This document shows, piece by piece, positions 27,973 to 35,279 of a stretch of DNA of 41,707 bases (positions are counted from its first letter, which is position 1; each line of letters begins with the position of its first letter). The stretch comes from DATKCN01 sp035513175. GTDB lineage: Bacteria; Chloroflexota; Chloroflexia; Thermomicrobiales; CFX8. The notes under the pieces were generated by a model. That model saw only the letters and a program-made list of their open reading frames with translations. It searched no databases and had not been told where the DNA came from. The stretch lies in contig DATKCN010000009.1 in assembly GCA_035513175.1 (NCBI GenBank), positions 1 through 41,707 of the forward strand, in the 5' to 3' direction. The position numbers and the translations under genes are program-made.

Positions 27973-29481
27973 TTACGGCTCGCCTTGCCGCAACTCCGAG
28001 CGCGCCGCCCGAATGAAGACCGTCACGCCGGACGACGCCAGGCCGTCAGCGTGCGCGAACTCGCCACGAATGGCGATCACTGGCTGCAGCACGAGCCCGT
28101 CGGGCGAGCTCGTCAGCACGTAGCTCAGCTCCATGGACTCGACGCGCAATTCGCCGCCGTCCATGAACGCGCCGCCAGAACCGAACCAATACCCCTCATG
28201 GGACTGGAGCGCCAGCCACGCCTCCTCCGCGGTGATCAGATCGACGCGCTCCATGCTTTCCGTCGTGAGCCAGTACCCCCGGGCATCAATGACCTGTCCC
28301 TCGCTGTTGACGAGCATGGTAACGCCCAACGGATGACCGAAACCTGGTTGCGGCATCGCCTCCATCGGCGTCTCGACCAGCCAGCTCGTATTGTCGACTG
28401 GATTGGCCTGCATCGCGTCGGTCAGGTGATCGACAGGGTATCCGACCGCGCTCAACCAGCCGCGACATCTGGCGATGACCTCGTCGGAAGACATGCTGGA
28501 GCCGGGGTCGTCTTCCACGCCGGAGTAAATAAACACTCCCGTCTCGGGATACCAGTGGAATGTCGCGCCGTCATCCGTGCCGATGTGATAATCCATCCGT
28601 CCACGGTCCTCGCTGGCCTGGACCTCGCCCTCAAGCCCGAGCTGGCGCGCAATCTGCTCGACGAGCACCACCGGATCCTGATCCGGCGGCGCAAGCAGGT
28701 AGGCCGGGGCGCTCGACGGCAGCGCAGGTAGACTCGTCGCCAGCACGTAGGTGATCGTCGTGACGGCTCCACCGGCTCCCGGGTCAGCCATCGGCACCGG
28801 GCCGGACTCAACCGTAGTGGAGTTAACCGCCGGCAACGCCATCGCGAGTTGCCTGTCGGACGTGGGCTCCGCTGTCGGCTGCGCGGTCGCGCTCGGCGCT
28901 CCCGATCCACCGGTCGGTGTGGCAGCCGGGGCTGCAACGGTTGGCGTGCCGGTCACGCCTGATGGATCCGTCGCGGCGCGCGTGCCGCCCGATCCGCCGG
29001 TCGGCTCGGCGTCAACCACCGAGGAATCGGTGGTGGATGACGCGTCAATGGAGAGGGTCGACATGCCGGCCGTCTCATTCTCGGGCTGCGCGATGTCCGC
29101 GACGCCCGGGCTGTCGCCATCGTCCCCGCTGGTCATCAACGCCACCGCTCCGACGGCGATGGCGGCCACCAGCACCGCCGCAATTGCTCCGATCGCCGCC
29201 GCGTACGGAAAGCGCGCGATACGTCGCTCCGCGCGGCTCGCTCGCCGCGGGTGAGCGACGATGGCGGGCGTGTGCGGCTGCAGCAGCTCGCGCTTCAGCG
29301 AGTCGGTGAAGACAGGGTCCGGCAGGCCCCAGGGCAACTCGCGACGCAGGCGACCGGCGAGGTCTAGCAGCTCCTGCAGATCGGGGTCATCGATCGATGG
29401 CGCGGGCACGCCGTTCGCCAGGCGGTCGACCGCTTCATGGAAGCGATCCATGTCCTTTGGGTCCAGCGGGTGGTCAGGCAT
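27973..29481 (-). CDS. Probable anti-sigma factor with a large extracytoplasmic domain
   Basis: 502 aa. Residues 1-90 are cytoplasmic and rich in charged helices (DMDRFHEAVDRLANG and LQELLDLAGRLRREL). A single membrane segment (FPYAAAIGAIAAVLVAAIAVGAVALM) lies around residues 92-117, followed by a Thr/Ser/Pro/Gly-rich spacer and a C-terminal globular domain of roughly 250 residues. The placement right behind an ECF sigma gene, with an 8-bp overlap, is the main reason to call it an anti-sigma factor. The classic HxxxCxxC zinc motif is absent, so binding to the sigma factor is by analogy. It may be released by a cell-envelope signal. ATG at 29481. Confidence 0.65.
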   Translation of the reverse strand: MPDHPLDPKDMDRFHEAVDRLANGVPAPSIDDPDLQELLDLAGRLRRELPWGLPDPVFTDSLKRELLQPHTPAIVAHPRRASRAERRIARFPYAAAIGAIAAVLVAAIAVGAVALMTSGDDGDSPGVADIAQPENETAGMSTLSIDASSTTDSSVVDAEPTGGSGGTRAATDPSGVTGTPTVAAPAATPTGGSGAPSATAQPTAEPTSDRQLAMALPAVNSTTVESGPVPMADPGAGGAVTTITYVLATSLPALPSSAPAYLLAPPDQDPVVLVEQIARQLGLEGEVQASEDRGRMDYHIGTDDGATFHWYPETGVFIYSGVEDDPGSSMSSDEVIARCRGWLSAVGYPVDHLTDAMQANPVDNTSWLVETPMEAMPQPGFGHPLGVTMLVNSEGQVIDARGYWLTTESMERVDLITAEEAWLALQSHEGYWFGSGGAFMDGGELRVESMELSYVLTSSPDGLVLQPVIAIRGEFAHADGLASSGVTVFIRAARSELRQGEP

Positions 29482-30064
29482 AGTCCCGCTCCATCGTGGC
29501 GCGCAGCGTCACCAGCGCGCGATGGACGAGCTGCTTGATCGCTCCCTCGGAGCGGCCCATCAGATCACCGATTTCGCGGTTCTTCATCCCGTGCGAGAAC
29601 TTCAATACCAGCACCCTCTGTTGGTCCGGCGGCAACCGCTTCAACATTTCAGCCAATTCCCCGGCCTGTTCCGCGCGCCACACCTGGTCGGCGGGATCAT
29701 CGTCGACCGGCTCGAAGCCGCTGAAGACGGAGACGTCCTCAACCGCGATCTCGCGTCCAGCCGATCGCCCACGCCGGTTGATAATGTTTCCGGCGATGCG
29801 GAACAGCCAGGCTCCAAACGGCAACCCCCTCCACTGGTATGATGGGAGCGCCTGAAGCGCCTGCTGAAACGTCTGTGCCGTCACGTCCTCTGCCTCGTGA
29901 TGCGTGCCGACCCGCCGGTACGCAAACCGATAGATTCGATCCACGTACAGCTCGTACAGTGGGCCGAAGTCTCGCGGGTCACGCTGGGCAGCAGCTACAA
30001 GCGCTGCCTCGTCCGGCGCGCCCTCGACACGGTCCAGCTTGAATGGATCGCCGGAGCCCGTCAC
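29474..30064 (-). CDS. ECF-type RNA polymerase sigma factor
   Basis: 196 aa with the two ECF domains. Region 2 is seen in FGPLYELYVDRIYRFAYRRV, AEDVTAQTFQQALQAL and FGAWLFRIAGNII; region 4 is in LAEMLKRLPPDQQRVLVLKF and MKNREIGDLMGRSEGAIKQL. There is no region 3 or N-terminal extension. GTG at 30064 is chosen because GAGGG lies about 10 bp upstream; a TTG nine codons earlier (30091) is the alternative. The stop overlaps the ATG of the membrane anti-sigma candidate by 8 bp, so the sigma and its regulator are made together. No consensus ECF promoter was found upstream. Confidence 0.93.
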   Translation of the reverse strand: MTGSGDPFKLDRVEGAPDEAALVAAAQRDPRDFGPLYELYVDRIYRFAYRRVGTHHEAEDVTAQTFQQALQALPSYQWRGLPFGAWLFRIAGNIINRRGRSAGREIAVEDVSVFSGFEPVDDDPADQVWRAEQAGELAEMLKRLPPDQQRVLVLKFSHGMKNREIGDLMGRSEGAIKQLVHRALVTLRATMERDYA

Positions 30065-30328
30065 CCGGGCCCATCCCTCACGACAGCACAATCCACGGTT
30101 TCAGACTCCGTTACAACAAATGACGACGCGAACTGTTCGGACTCCACGTCGCCCGGTGACGTCTCTCTTTGTGACGCCGTCAAGGGTACTCGCATCGCGG
30201 GCAAACGTCAGGCACGATGCACTATCATCGACGCAACGCGCGCGCAAGCCGGACAGAGACCGTGCCGGCGGTTGACGCGACGATCGACGACGGCCGGCGG
30301 CGGTGCGCCAGCGACAGGACCGGGGCAG

Positions 30329-30853
30329 ATGAGCGCGAGCAGCGTGCCGGCAGTTCAGGTGCGTCCAGCGACGCTGGACGACGCGGCGGATATCGCCGTC
30401 ATCTACAACCAGGGGATTGCGGGGCGCATGGCGACCTTCGAGACGAAGCCGCGCGCTCCGGAAGACATCGAGGCGACGTTGCGCGCCGGCGAGGGCCGCT
30501 TTCCCTTCCTGGTCGCCGAGGTTGACGGCCAGATCATGGGCTGGGCGAGCGTCTCCAGCTATCGCACGCGCGAGTGCTACCAGGGCATCGGCGAGTTCTC
30601 GATCTACGTGCATGAGGACGCGCGCGGCAAGGGCGTCGGCCGGGTGTTGCTCCCAGCGCTGATCGACGCGGCGGAACGGTCCGGCTTCTGGAAGCTGCTC
30701 AGCCGCATCTTTCCGTTCAACCACGCCAGCCTGCGCCTGTGCGCCGCCTGTGGATTCCGCGAGGTCGGCACGTACGAAAAGCACGCCCAGTTGGACGGCG
30801 AATGGCTGGACGTCATCATCGTCGAACGGCTCATCCCGTCCAACCAGCCGTAA
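30329..30853 (+). CDS. arsN1: ArsN1-like GNAT N-acetyltransferase (arsinothricin/phosphinothricin type)
   Basis: 174-aa GNAT enzyme that transfers acetyl from acetyl-CoA to the amino group of a small toxic amino acid. The CoA-binding motif is RGKGVGRVLL; other signatures are IYNQGIAGRMATFETKPR, SYRTRECYQGIGEFSIYV, GFWKLLSRIFPFNHASLRLC and HAQLDGEWLDVIIVERL, which fit the phosphinothricin acetyltransferase/ArsN1 group closely. ArsN1 members acetylate arsinothricin, but phosphinothricin and methionine sulfoximine are alternatives, and no arsenic genes are visible here. ATG at 30329 follows a GGGG; the longer upstream frame is antisense to the ECF gene. Stands alone on the plus strand, convergent with the cobalt/nickel operon. 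Confidence 0.85.
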   Translation: MSASSVPAVQVRPATLDDAADIAVIYNQGIAGRMATFETKPRAPEDIEATLRAGEGRFPFLVAEVDGQIMGWASVSSYRTRECYQGIGEFSIYVHEDARGKGVGRVLLPALIDAAERSGFWKLLSRIFPFNHASLRLCAACGFREVGTYEKHAQLDGEWLDVIIVERLIPSNQP

Positions 30854-30985
30854 TGCGCGGGAATCAATCGACCTGCGCGCGCGTTCCAACCAACGGCAAC
30901 GTCTGGAGGGCGCGGGCGGCGACATGTGTGGCGGCCGCGTTGCCTGAGCCGCTCCCTCCAGCGATGTCATCCTCCCACATCGCCG

Positions 30986-31753
30986 TTATGGCAGCTCCAG
31001 ACCGTATCGCTCCAGCAGCGCCTCGTCGGCAAGCGCCTCGCCCACCGAAGCGTCGACCACGATGCGCCCGTGCTCCATGATGACGGCCCGCTCGAACAGA
31101 TCACGCGCCAGCCGCATGTCGTGGGTGGAGGCGATAAGCGTCTGCGGCAGGCGCCGCAGCAGCTCGATCAGCCCGCGGCGGGCGCGGGGATCGAGTCCGG
31201 CCGATGGCTCGTCGAGCACCAGAATGCGTGGTTCCATCGCCAGCACCGTCGCCAGGCTGATCCGCTTGCGCTGGCCGATGCTCAGGTGATGCGGGACGCG
31301 GCTCTCGAAGCCGGACATGTCCACCGCCGCCAGCGCGGATGTCACCCGCCGGGCGATCTCGTCGCGCGGCAATCCCATGTACAGCGGCCCATAGGCGATG
31401 TCGTCGTAGACCGTCGGGGAAAAGAGCTGGTCGTCAGGATTTTGAAAGACGACGCCGACCAGGGCGCGGATGCGCCGCACGGTGTCGTCATTGAGCGGCA
31501 GCCCCGCGATCTCGATCTTCCCATGGCCCCGCATGATGCCGTTGAGATGCATCAGCAGTGTCGACTTTCCCGCCCCATTTGGACCCATGATCGCGACTCG
31601 CTCGCCTTCACGGATCGTCAGGCTGACGTCCCGCAGTGCGGGATGGCCGTTCGGGTAGGCATACGACACGCCCTGCACGTCCACCGCGACGGCGCGTTCC
31701 GCCGGCTCGTCGACGATCTCGGTTACCACGGGAGCGACATCAATATCGAGCAA
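30986..31753 (-). CDS. cbiO: Energy-coupling factor ABC ATPase CbiO
   Basis: 255-aa ATPase of the cobalt/nickel ECF importer. Walker A is GPNGAGKST (57-65), the Q-loop Gln is Q104 (VVFQNPDDQLF), the signature is LSIGQRKR (157-164; the usual LSGGQ has Ile for the third residue) and Walker B with the catalytic Glu is ILVLDEP (D181, E182). A D-loop SAGLDPRARR and switch His follow (STHD). Its start overlaps the cbiQ stop by 14 bp. Last gene of the cbiM-PDGLE-cbiQ-cbiO operon. Confidence 0.93.
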   Translation of the reverse strand: MLDIDVAPVVTEIVDEPAERAVAVDVQGVSYAYPNGHPALRDVSLTIREGERVAIMGPNGAGKSTLLMHLNGIMRGHGKIEIAGLPLNDDTVRRIRALVGVVFQNPDDQLFSPTVYDDIAYGPLYMGLPRDEIARRVTSALAAVDMSGFESRVPHHLSIGQRKRISLATVLAMEPRILVLDEPSAGLDPRARRGLIELLRRLPQTLIASTHDMRLARDLFERAVIMEHGRIVVDASVGEALADEALLERYGLELP

Positions 31754-32531
31754 TGAGCGTCAACCCCAATAGCGCGGCCAGCGAACACCACAGCAGCAGC
31801 CAGTCAGCCCGCACGAGCCCGCGCTCGGCGGCAAAGCGGATCGTGCCGTCGTAGCCCCGCGCCTGCATCGCGGCGTGTATGCGCTCGCTACGCTCAAAGC
31901 TGCGGATGAATAGCGACCCGACCATGTTGCCGAGCACCCTGCCGCGCCACGCGAGGCTGCCGCCGGACCGCAATGCATCGGTCGATTCCGCGCTGCGAGA
32001 ATCACGCGCGCGCATCATGCGCTGCCCCTCGGCCCCGATGACGAACAGGTAGCGGTACATGAAGAATACCGTCGCCGCCAGCACGCGCGGCAGGCGCAGC
32101 CGCTCCAGCCCGCGAATCAGATCGATTGGCCGGGTTGTCGAGGTCAGCACGATGGCAACCAGCACGGACAGCCACGATTTCAGCATGATGCTGCCGACCG
32201 CGACGACGCCCTCGACGGACGCGGTCCAGCCCAGCAGCGGGACGCCAAACATCGTCTCCCCCGGCCGGGTGAAGATGAGCGGAATCGCCGCCGCGATGAA
32301 GGGCAGCACGAACACTGAGCGGACCAGGATCAGCACGGGCGGGACGCGGCTGGCGGCCATCGCCAGCGCCGCGACGGCGCCGAAGCCCGCGTAGGCCGGC
32401 CAGTTGCCCTCCGGCACAGACGTGACGCCGAAAGCAAACAGCACCGCGATCAGGATCTTGACGCGCGGATCGGCCCGGTAGAGCAGCCCCTCACCGTGGT
32501 GGTATCGTTCGCCGATGGCGAAGCCGGACAC
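31740..32531 (-). CDS. cbiQ: Energy-coupling factor transmembrane protein CbiQ
   Basis: 263-aa T-component of the ECF importer, with about five membrane segments. It starts with a typical SGFAIGERYHHGEGLLYRADPRVKI and carries a coupling-helix motif MRARDSR and the EcfT signature MQARGYDG near the C-terminus. GTG at 32531 is chosen: it lies one base after the upstream stop and matches the usual short N-terminus. The longer frame, reaching 32654, overlaps the PDGLE gene and has no family similarity. Couples ATP hydrolysis by CbiO to CbiM. Confidence 0.85.
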   Translation of the reverse strand: MSGFAIGERYHHGEGLLYRADPRVKILIAVLFAFGVTSVPEGNWPAYAGFGAVAALAMAASRVPPVLILVRSVFVLPFIAAAIPLIFTRPGETMFGVPLLGWTASVEGVVAVGSIMLKSWLSVLVAIVLTSTTRPIDLIRGLERLRLPRVLAATVFFMYRYLFVIGAEGQRMMRARDSRSAESTDALRSGGSLAWRGRVLGNMVGSLFIRSFERSERIHAAMQARGYDGTIRFAAERGLVRADWLLLWCSLAALLGLTLIARY

Positions 32532-32532
32532 C

Positions 32533-32892
32533 TCAGCCGCCGCCAGACCCCTGTGACGCCCTTGCCGGTGGGGAAGCTTCACCTCCGGAAGCGGGCCGTG
32601 GCCGCGCCAGAACTCGCATGCCGTAGCCCACGCCGAAGCACAGCGCCGCCACAATCAGCACCCCAACGATGCCGGACAGAATCGTCGCCAGCGACTCGTT
32701 CTCGACGCCGGGGAAGGTGTAATCCGGGATGATCTCGTACCCCGGATCGCGCGCCGCGTCGATGAACTCCTTGTCCTCGGCCACCCGCTCAAGGCCGTCC
32801 GGGCTGCCGGAGGCAAACGGGCTGAACAGCGTGATGAAAAGCGCGACGCCGACACCGAACGCGATCAGGGCGATCCAGCTTCGAGCGCGCAT
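32533..32892 (-). CDS. PDGLE-domain protein of the Co/Ni ECF transporter
   Basis: 119 aa with an N-terminal membrane segment (WIALIAFGVGVALFITLFSPF), the signature SPDGLERVAEDKEF and a second membrane segment (TILSGIVGVLIVAALCFGVGYGM), ending in a Gly/Ser/Pro tail. This is the PDGLE/CbiN-NikN type, the accessory subunit that stabilises CbiM-type S components. Overlaps cbiM by one base (TGATG) and lies directly upstream of cbiQ. Whether the metal is cobalt or nickel cannot be decided from the sequence. Confidence 0.85.
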   Translation of the reverse strand: MRARSWIALIAFGVGVALFITLFSPFASGSPDGLERVAEDKEFIDAARDPGYEIIPDYTFPGVENESLATILSGIVGVLIVAALCFGVGYGMRVLARPRPASGGEASPPARASQGSGGG

Positions 32893-33608
32893 CAGCGTGT
32901 CTCTCCGGCGATAGCTGTGTAGGTGGGTGGCGGGTGCACGTGACTAGGACGCTGGCCCAGCAGGTCGGGCCGGGCGGACAGGATCAAGGCCACGGCGCCG
33001 ACGCTGATAACCGCCTCGCCAACGCCGATCAGCGCGTGCACGCCCAACATGGCCGGCAGAACCACACTCCACGGCGACGTGTCCGACAGGGCAAGCTGGG
33101 CGCTCGTGAGCAGCGCGGACGCCATGACGCTCAGCCAGGCGGCAACCGCCACCCCGGCCAGCAGGAACGTCCGGTTCCCTCGCCCCAGCGCGGCAATCGT
33201 CTTGTAGGCCGCGTAGCCGACGAATGCGGTCAGAATCCCCATGTTGAAGATGTTGGCGCCCATCGCGGCCAGCCCGCCATCCTGGAACACAAGCGCCTGA
33301 ACGCCGACGACCGACGCCATCACTACGATCGCCGCCCATGGACCCAGCAGAATCGCCGCGAGCGCGCCGCCCAGCATGTGGCCGCTGGTGCCGCCCGCAA
33401 CCGGGAAGTTCATCATCTGCGCGGCGAAAATGAAGGCCGCCAGCACGCCCATCAGCGGCGCGGTGCTCTCCTTCAGATTGCGGTTCGTCTGGCGCACGGC
33501 GACGCCGATAAACAGCGCGGCAGCGCCGTACATCACGGCCGCGACCGGCGCGCTGAGAAAGCCATCCGGGACGTGCAGGTAAATCGGCAACTGAGAAAGT
33601 CCAAACAT
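32892..33608 (-). CDS. cbiM: Co/Ni ECF transporter substrate-binding membrane protein CbiM
   Basis: 238-aa S component that binds Co2+ or Ni2+ and brings it into the cell with CbiQ/CbiO. About seven membrane segments; signatures HVPDGFLSAPVAAVMYG, AAQMMNFPVAGGTSGHMLGGALAAILLGPW and ALIGVGEAVISVGAVAL. In most family members a free N-terminal Met-His (MHIPDGF) binds the metal. Here the conserved His is preceded by ten residues (MFGLSQLPIY-L-H). ATG at 33608 is preceded by AGGAG with a 7-nt spacer, so the extension is probably real unless it is processed. First gene of the operon; the promoter and an inverted repeat at 33656-33679 lie just upstream. No cobalamin riboswitch seen. Confidence 0.92.
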   Translation of the reverse strand: MFGLSQLPIYLHVPDGFLSAPVAAVMYGAAALFIGVAVRQTNRNLKESTAPLMGVLAAFIFAAQMMNFPVAGGTSGHMLGGALAAILLGPWAAIVVMASVVGVQALVFQDGGLAAMGANIFNMGILTAFVGYAAYKTIAALGRGNRTFLLAGVAVAAWLSVMASALLTSAQLALSDTSPWSVVLPAMLGVHALIGVGEAVISVGAVALILSARPDLLGQRPSHVHPPPTYTAIAGETR

Positions 33609-33655
33609 CCGGCGCTCCTGGCCATGGGCGCTATCCCACGTGATGGCAATGATTC

Positions 33656-33713
33656 GCAGATGCGAGTGTTCGCATCTGCATATGATCGTAAGCCGTGCCG
33701 GGGCGCGAGTCAA
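33656..33713 (-). promoter_or_regulatory. Promoter and operator-like palindrome of the cbiM operon
   Basis: On the minus strand TTGACT (33708-33713), a 17-bp spacer and TACGAT (33685-33690) form a good sigma-70 promoter. The predicted start site, near 33678, falls inside a perfect inverted repeat: arms GCAGATGCGA (33656-33665) and TCGCATCTGC (33670-33679) around GTGT. A repressor bound there would block initiation, fitting a metal-responsive regulator (ArsR/SmtB, Fur/Nur or NikR-like; which one is not determinable). The gap to the cbiM start is 47 bp. Confidence 0.65.
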
Positions 33714-33776
33714 GAGCGCCATGAGCGGTTAGCGGAAAGGGCAGGTTGGGCGGGTTGGGCACGTCGCGCGTTCCAC

Positions 33777-34820
33777 TCACCGCGCGCCACTCATCACGGC
33801 TATGTCGCCGAGATTCGTCCAGTCCATGCCGCGCTTGCCGTCCTCAATCTCGTGGATCACCTGCAGCACGGCGGCATTGACAGGGGTCGGGATGCCCTGC
33901 TGGCGCCCCTTATCGACGATGACGGCGGTCTGCATGTCGACCTCCGTCTTGCGCTTCTTGACCCTCAGGTCGCGCCAGATACCCATGTGCTGCTTAAGGG
34001 AAGAGCGCATGGCATCGGCCATTTCACGCATGGCCGCCTCGCCGCGGGCATCGTGGTCGTCGCCGGGCGCGAACCGGTTGGGGTCAAACTCGCCGATGCT
34101 CTCCAGCCGGTCGGCCTGGGACCTCGCGACGCGGTACGCCTCGTCTGAGGCCGCGATGCTCAGGCGCATGCCCAGCGGGTCGTCGAGCACGGCCGGAACT
34201 GACGCGTCCACGCTGGAGACGACAAAGGCCATCGCGCCGTAGACGAGCTTGCCCCACAGGTAGCCCCAGATGTTGGTCGTCATCTCGGCGGGCATGACGT
34301 GCGACAGGGCAATCTGGAGAGCCTGCAGGCGGGGAGTAATCGTTCCATCCAGCTCGCCGGGAAAGATCGTGTGTTCGTTGCCCAATTGAATCAGGCCAGG
34401 CTCCAGGTAGTCCGCGCCGAAGTGCACGAACGCGCCGACGGTGCGCTCAGCGCCGACGTGCCTCGCTATGATCTCCTCGTTCAGGCCGTTCTGCAGCGAC
34501 AGGACATAACCGTCCGGCGCCAGCAGCGGCGCGATCTGGCGCATCGCGAGCTCCGTGAAGTGGCCCTTTACGCACAGGAAGGTGACGCCGAGCGGTCCCC
34601 GCAGGTCCCTGTCGTGCGCGGCCTTGACCGGAAACACCGTGTCGCCCCGGCAGCCGGTGATGCGCAGCCCCCGCTCGTTCATGGCACGCACGTGCTCGTC
34701 GACGACATCGATCAGGGTGACGGCGTAGCCCGCGTGGCTCAGGAACGCGCCGACCGTCCCGCCAATGGCGCCCGCGCCGACGATGGTGATTGGTGTGTGC
34801 CGCAACTCGTCGCTTGCCAT
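33777..34820 (-). CDS. Ketopantoate reductase-family (PanE/ApbA) protein
   Basis: 347-aa NAD(P)-dependent reductase with a Rossmann fold: ITIVGAGAIGGTVGAFLSHAG at residues 11-31 (GxGxxG). VKGHFTE holds the K72-equivalent, LQNGLNEE the N98-equivalent and WGKLVYGAM the catalytic K176-equivalent. The usual K-L-x-x-N after it reads KLVYG, so the conserved Asn is missing. The C-terminal domain (about 190-340) is helical and keeps NAAVL and EVDMQT-type segments. A ketopantoate substrate is thus not certain; this family includes related oxidoreductases. ATG at 34820 is preceded by GGAGGG with a 6-nt spacer. Divergent from the VOC gene; nothing else in the window belongs to coenzyme A synthesis. Confidence 0.75.
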   Translation of the reverse strand: MASDELRHTPITIVGAGAIGGTVGAFLSHAGYAVTLIDVVDEHVRAMNERGLRITGCRGDTVFPVKAAHDRDLRGPLGVTFLCVKGHFTELAMRQIAPLLAPDGYVLSLQNGLNEEIIARHVGAERTVGAFVHFGADYLEPGLIQLGNEHTIFPGELDGTITPRLQALQIALSHVMPAEMTTNIWGYLWGKLVYGAMAFVVSSVDASVPAVLDDPLGMRLSIAASDEAYRVARSQADRLESIGEFDPNRFAPGDDHDARGEAAMREMADAMRSSLKQHMGIWRDLRVKKRKTEVDMQTAVIVDKGRQQGIPTPVNAAVLQVIHEIEDGKRGMDWTNLGDIAVMSGAR

Positions 34821-34840
34821 GTGTGTCCCTCCATGCGGGC

Positions 34841-34881
34841 GCAGTGTAACGCGACGCAACGCCGTCTGGGCGTTACACTGC
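34841..34881. promoter_or_regulatory. Symmetric divergent promoter/operator with a 12-bp inverted repeat
   Basis: Perfect arms GCAGTGTAACGC (34841-34852) and GCGTTACACTGC (34870-34881), separated by 17 bp. The right arm contains TACACT on the plus strand (34874-34879) and the left arm the same hexamer on the minus strand (34843-34848). Each is placed as a -10 about 30 bp before the VOC and PanE-family start codons. Neither -35 is convincing. It may be a shared operator for a dimeric regulator of both genes. Confidence 0.55.
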
Positions 34882-34907
34882 GAACCGGTATTGAATTGGA
34901 GGACAGC

Positions 34908-35279
34908 ATGCGACTTCATCACGTGAGCATCCCGGTCGGACCAGAGGAGCTGGACGAGGCCCGGGCGTTTTACAGCGGCGCGTTCGGGCTCCAGGAGGTC
35001 CCGTCGCCAGCGACGCTCGGTCCACAACGAGTTGCCTGGTTTGACATGGGCGGGCGGGAGCTGCATCTGTTCATTGAAGACGGCGCGAATCTGACACCGA
35101 GCGGCAGGCACCTAGCGTTCGAGGTGGACGATCTGGAAGCGGCCCGCCAGCGGCTGATCAAGCACGGGGTGGACATCGAGGTCGCCGACCCGGAGATTTA
35201 CAATCGTCCGCGCTTTTTCTGCCACGATCCGTTCGGTAATCGCATCGAGGTGACTCGGATCGTTGGTCCGTATCAGTAG
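34908..35279 (+). CDS. VOC/glyoxalase-family protein
   Basis: 123-aa VOC-superfamily protein with the paired beta-alpha-beta-beta-beta layout. Residues 1-60 (MRLHHVSIPVGPEELDEARAFYS with GLQEVPSPATLGPQR) and 61-123 (HLAFEVDDLEAARQRLIKHGV with CHDPFGNRIEVTRI) form the two halves. Likely metal ligands are an early His (HHVSI), an acidic residue in LHLFIE, the His of HLAFEV and the Glu in RIEVTR. Substrate unknown; lactoylglutathione lyase, fosfomycin-resistance-like and dioxygenase relatives share this fold. ATG at 34908 has GGAGG 6 bp upstream. Confidence 0.85.
   Translation: MRLHHVSIPVGPEELDEARAFYSGAFGLQEVPSPATLGPQRVAWFDMGGRELHLFIEDGANLTPSGRHLAFEVDDLEAARQRLIKHGVDIEVADPEIYNRPRFFCHDPFGNRIEVTRIVGPYQ

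Noticed and set aside
30129..30139. LexA-like palindrome CGAAC-T-GTTCG
   Set aside because: The spacing is one base; the SOS box of Gram-positive-type LexA has four, so it is likely chance.
30903..30961. 8-bp inverted repeat CTGGAGGG/CCCTCCAG in the convergent gap after arsN1
   Set aside because: The arms are 43 bp apart with no T-tract, so terminator function is not supported.
33609..33776. Possible cobalamin riboswitch ahead of cbiM
   Set aside because: The gap is too short and lacks the conserved B12-box pattern; a promoter plus palindrome explains control better.
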